36,692 nucleotides of DNA from Bacteroidaceae bacterium (GTDB lineage Bacteria; Bacteroidota; Bacteroidia; Bacteroidales; Bacteroidaceae). The notes under the pieces were generated by a model. It had not been told where the DNA came from and searched no databases. It was given only the letters and a program-made list of their open reading frames with translations. The translations under genes and the position numbers were made by a program. Positions 36,665 through 36,692 of the stretch are shown one piece after another. The stretch lies in assembly GCA_017940605.1 (NCBI GenBank), contig JAGAYF010000048.1, positions 1 to 36,692 on the forward strand, given 5' to 3'. Within the stretch, counting starts at the first letter, position 1. Every line of letters begins with the position of its first letter.

Positions 36665-36692
36665 ATGAACAAAGGTACGCATTTTATCGGAC
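36665..36692 (+). CDS. Start of a probable transposase gene (truncated by window end)
   Basis: Only nine codons are visible (MNKGTHFIG). They follow a Bacteroidota promoter and short leader. From memory this opening resembles the MNK-T-xF-x-G start of IS4-type transposases common in Bacteroidota, and the flanking sequence looks like an IS end. That identification is inference; nine residues cannot prove it. Confidence 0.4.

Larger units (their letters stand above)
36560..36692 (+). mobile_element. Probable left end of an insertion sequence (cut by window edge)
   Basis: After the mscL terminator the sequence changes: ctgtccgctaaaactttttt from about 36560 looks like a terminal inverted repeat. 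A terminator hairpin follows at 36595-36624 (aggctgaaacc/ggtttcagcct, then TTTTT), of the type that shields IS elements from outside transcription. Then come a promoter (TTG 36611-36613, 18 bases, TACTTTTG 36632-36639) and the start of a gene at 36665. The boundary and the family (I suspect IS4-like) cannot be confirmed without the right end. Confidence 0.45.

Overview
The window looks like a chromosomal segment of a member of the order Bacteroidales, most likely from the Bacteroides/Prevotella side. The support is Bacteroidota-type promoters (TAnnTTTG -7 boxes, some with a TTG/TTTG about 20 nt upstream), outer-membrane families typical of the phylum (LptD-like with OstA region, DUF3078, BspA-type leucine-rich repeat surface proteins, a C10/streptopain-like protease, a serine-type sulfatase) and a NspC-type polyamine gene. 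Base composition is roughly balanced, and most genes are ordinary housekeeping genes.

Layout: (1) 1-2.0 kb, the 3' end of galE and then nspC. (2) 2.3-5.1 kb, an LptD-like outer-membrane LPS-assembly protein behind a palindrome-bearing promoter region. (3) 5.1-8.1 kb, an unassigned + strand promoter, then a GH13 alpha-amylase and fabD on the - strand. (4) 8.1-8.5 kb, a repeat-rich spacer with a 51-nt hairpin repeat and a 140-bp MITE-like inverted-repeat element. (5) 8.5-15.9 kb, two - strand operons of exported proteins: a short secreted protein plus a large BspA-like LRR protein, and DUF3078, a C10 peptidase and an HD-domain protein. (6) 16-20.5 kb, asnB diverging from clpC. (7) 20.5-22.5 kb, a YigZ/IMPACT protein diverging from an acid phosphatase-mgtC pair. 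(8) 22.6-26.3 kb, the thrS-infC-rpmI-rplT translation cluster. (9) 26.3-29.8 kb, a second BspA-like LRR gene whose frame is broken by exactly two in-frame stop codons. (10) 29.8-30.3 kb, a spacer with the second, inverted copy of the hairpin repeat. (11) 30.3-36.5 kb, a sulfatase, aspS, tRNA-Pro(TGG), miaA and gap on the - strand, diverging from mscL. (12) The last ~130 bases look like the left end of an insertion sequence with the first codons of a transposase.

Functionally the window mixes translation (thrS, infC, L35, L20, aspS, tRNA-Pro, miaA), envelope biogenesis (LptD-like, FabD, GalE), central metabolism (Gap, AsnB, amylase, NspC), stress functions (ClpC, MscL, MgtC) and exported adhesin/protease-like proteins. 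I see no CRISPR array, restriction system, phage or secretion cluster. The less explained signals are the intergenic repeats (a 51-nt hairpin repeat in two inverted copies, a 41-nt element upstream of both lptD-like and thrS, the MITE-like unit), the twice-interrupted LRR gene, a promoter with no downstream gene near 5.13 kb, and a C-terminal tail shared by four exported proteins.
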